NCBI RefSeq assembly: GCF_012911895.1
Contig: NZ_JAAXCV010000033.1
Span: forward strand, 1 to 64,000
From: Bacillus sp. RO3
GTDB taxonomy: Bacteria > Bacillota > Bacilli > Bacillales > Bacillaceae_B
Length of the DNA stretch: 64,000 bases
Direction of reading: 5' to 3'
Under the pieces are notes generated by a model that saw only the letters and a program-made list of their open reading frames with translations, made no database searches and had not been told where the DNA came from. Position 1 is the first letter of the stretch, and the number at the start of each line of letters is the position of its first letter. A program made the translations under genes and the position numbers. This document shows, in pieces, positions 63,276 to 64,000 of the stretch.

Positions 63276-64000
63276 CTATTGGATTGTGTTATAATCATCA
63301 ATCATTTCATTTAAATCTTCCGCGTCATGTCTCGTCTTCAGGTCAAAGAATATGACCCCGAACGCAACAGCAAACAACATGGATGTAAATAACGTCACAA
63401 CATTGACTATCATCCCATACAGGACACTATTCCCGAGCATCAATCCGAATGTAAATTCGAATGCTGCACTGATGATACCAATGATCAATCCGAGTACAAT
63501 AAATAATCCGAGAATAATCCACCCGCGTTTCTTCGTCAGCCTCCAGCTTCTGCCGAGACCTGGTGCGTTATTTTCTACAGCTGCCGCTCCAAAGTAGAAG
63601 CTCCAGCGGATTAATAAGTAAGCTACCGCAACGGCGAAAGCAAGTATCAGGACAATTCCTGCAACGATCACCCCGATACCCGGTTCAAGAAATGCGGCTC
63701 CGAAAATTCCGAGCATACCAAATATGAAAATCGGGACGAAGACGATACCGAATACAATCAATCCAAATAGGAGACTGCTTCCGATAATCGGCCAAAAGCG
63801 CGAAAAGGCCTCCTTGATCACAAGCTTTACCGTAAATTCTTCATTCTTCCTCATGTGAAGAAGGGCAAACAGAATCGCCGCCTGGGCGATAGGTGCGAGA
63901 ATCATACTGATAAGTCCCACAAGACCTGTACCAAGCTCTGCTGCGATATTCATTTCCGAACCATCCTCAACTGAAAACTCTCCGGAAAAGCTGCTTATCA
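63276..64000 (-). CDS. Multi-pass membrane protein, N-terminus beyond the window
   Basis: The frame stays open from the internal ATG at 63953 to the right edge, so the gene is cut by the window. The visible 240 residues hold about five long hydrophobic segments separated by short loops. The sequence EAFSRFWPIIGSSLLFG and GLGRSWRLTKKRGW resemble membrane proteins related to the glycerophosphodiester phosphodiesterase membrane domain. Its place upstream of DUF4129 is typical of this cluster. Function unknown. Confidence 0.7.
   Translation of the reverse strand, partial: ISSFSGEFSVEDGSEMNIAAELGTGLVGLISMILAPIAQAAILFALLHMRKNEEFTVKLVIKEAFSRFWPIIGSSLLFGLIVFGIVFVPIFIFGMLGIFGAAFLEPGIGVIVAGIVLILAFAVAVAYLLIRWSFYFGAAAVENNAPGLGRSWRLTKKRGWIILGLFIVLGLIIGIISAAFEFTFGLMLGNSVLYGMIVNVVTLFTSMLFAVAFGVIFFDLKTRHDAEDLNEMIDDYNTIQ

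Noticed and set aside
1..64000. tRNA, rRNA, insertion sequence or prophage
   Set aside because: No cloverleaf, rRNA block, transposase, integrase or phage structural gene was recognised on either strand.

Overview
The window reads as chromosomal DNA of a Gram-positive endospore former of the Bacillaceae. Many products match Bacillus subtilis proteins closely by eye: MotA/MotB, Hmp, NsrR, AmpS, MreBH, NupG with its guanine riboswitch, QueF, YtiB, YfmJ and the YflJ-like DUF2639 peptide. Ribosome binding sites are strong AGGAGG types, TTG and GTG starts are common, and most genes end in clear intrinsic terminators. Bacterial nitric oxide synthase, a class F sortase and the dispersed GGGACGGACCT and 126-bp intergenic repeats suggest a marine or soil Bacillus sensu lato such as Rossellomorea; that genus is inference only. 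No rRNA, tRNA, transposase, phage gene or CRISPR array was seen.

Layout. 0.2-2.5 kb: a methyltransferase and FAD monooxygenase pair. 2.8-5.2 kb: an orphan multi-PAS sensor kinase. 5.4-7.4 kb: pseudouridine catabolism (psuK-psuG). 7.6-9.0 kb: an alanine/glycine symporter. 9.3-12.5 kb: flagellar stator motAB and a divergent chemoreceptor, both behind sigma-D-like promoters. 13.1-16.2 kb: small proteins and a nitric-oxide module (hmp and nsrR, divergent with two NsrR-type operators, plus a small CcoN/NorB-like membrane protein). 16.4-24.5 kb: AmpS aminopeptidase, a repetitive protein, an MFS transporter, an SSS symporter, riboswitch-controlled nupG and an acyl-CoA thioesterase. 24.9-27.6 kb: a BMP-family lipoprotein followed by a chemoreceptor. 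28.1-29.1 kb: mreBH. 29.2-33.0 kb: an ECF sigma factor, RskA-type anti-sigma, duplicated His-conserved surface protein with an MPNTG sorting signal, and a class F sortase. 33.3-36.1 kb: nitric oxide synthase, a GNAT and a renalase-like flavoprotein. 36.2-38.4 kb: an ABC-F ATPase behind a long attenuator leader with an upstream ORF. 38.4-44.1 kb: membrane proteins, QueF, a cobalamin-binding protein with a CarH-type Wx9EH motif, a PAS-like partner and a carbonic anhydrase. 44.05-44.58 kb: a tandem array of structured 126-bp repeats. 44.7-57.0 kb: mixed metabolism, a tiny phospholipase A2-like protein, aldehyde dehydrogenase and a secreted lamin-tail/phospholipase D protein. 57.3-64.0 kb: the RDD / SpoIIM-like / DUF58 / MoxR / DUF4350 / DUF4129 membrane cluster, whose last gene runs off the right edge.

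The strongest candidate for an undescribed system is the ECF-sigma/sortase locus at 29.2-33.0 kb. The sigma gene and the surface-protein gene share a promoter-like motif, TGATCCA-N15-CGTTA, with identical spacing. This predicts an autoregulated envelope regulon that makes a sortase-anchored protein with ten histidines, five in each repeat at a constant 184-residue offset. Also notable are the cobalamin photoreceptor-like protein, the BMP lipoprotein and chemoreceptor pair, the double attenuator before the ABC-F gene, and the covarying repeat array.
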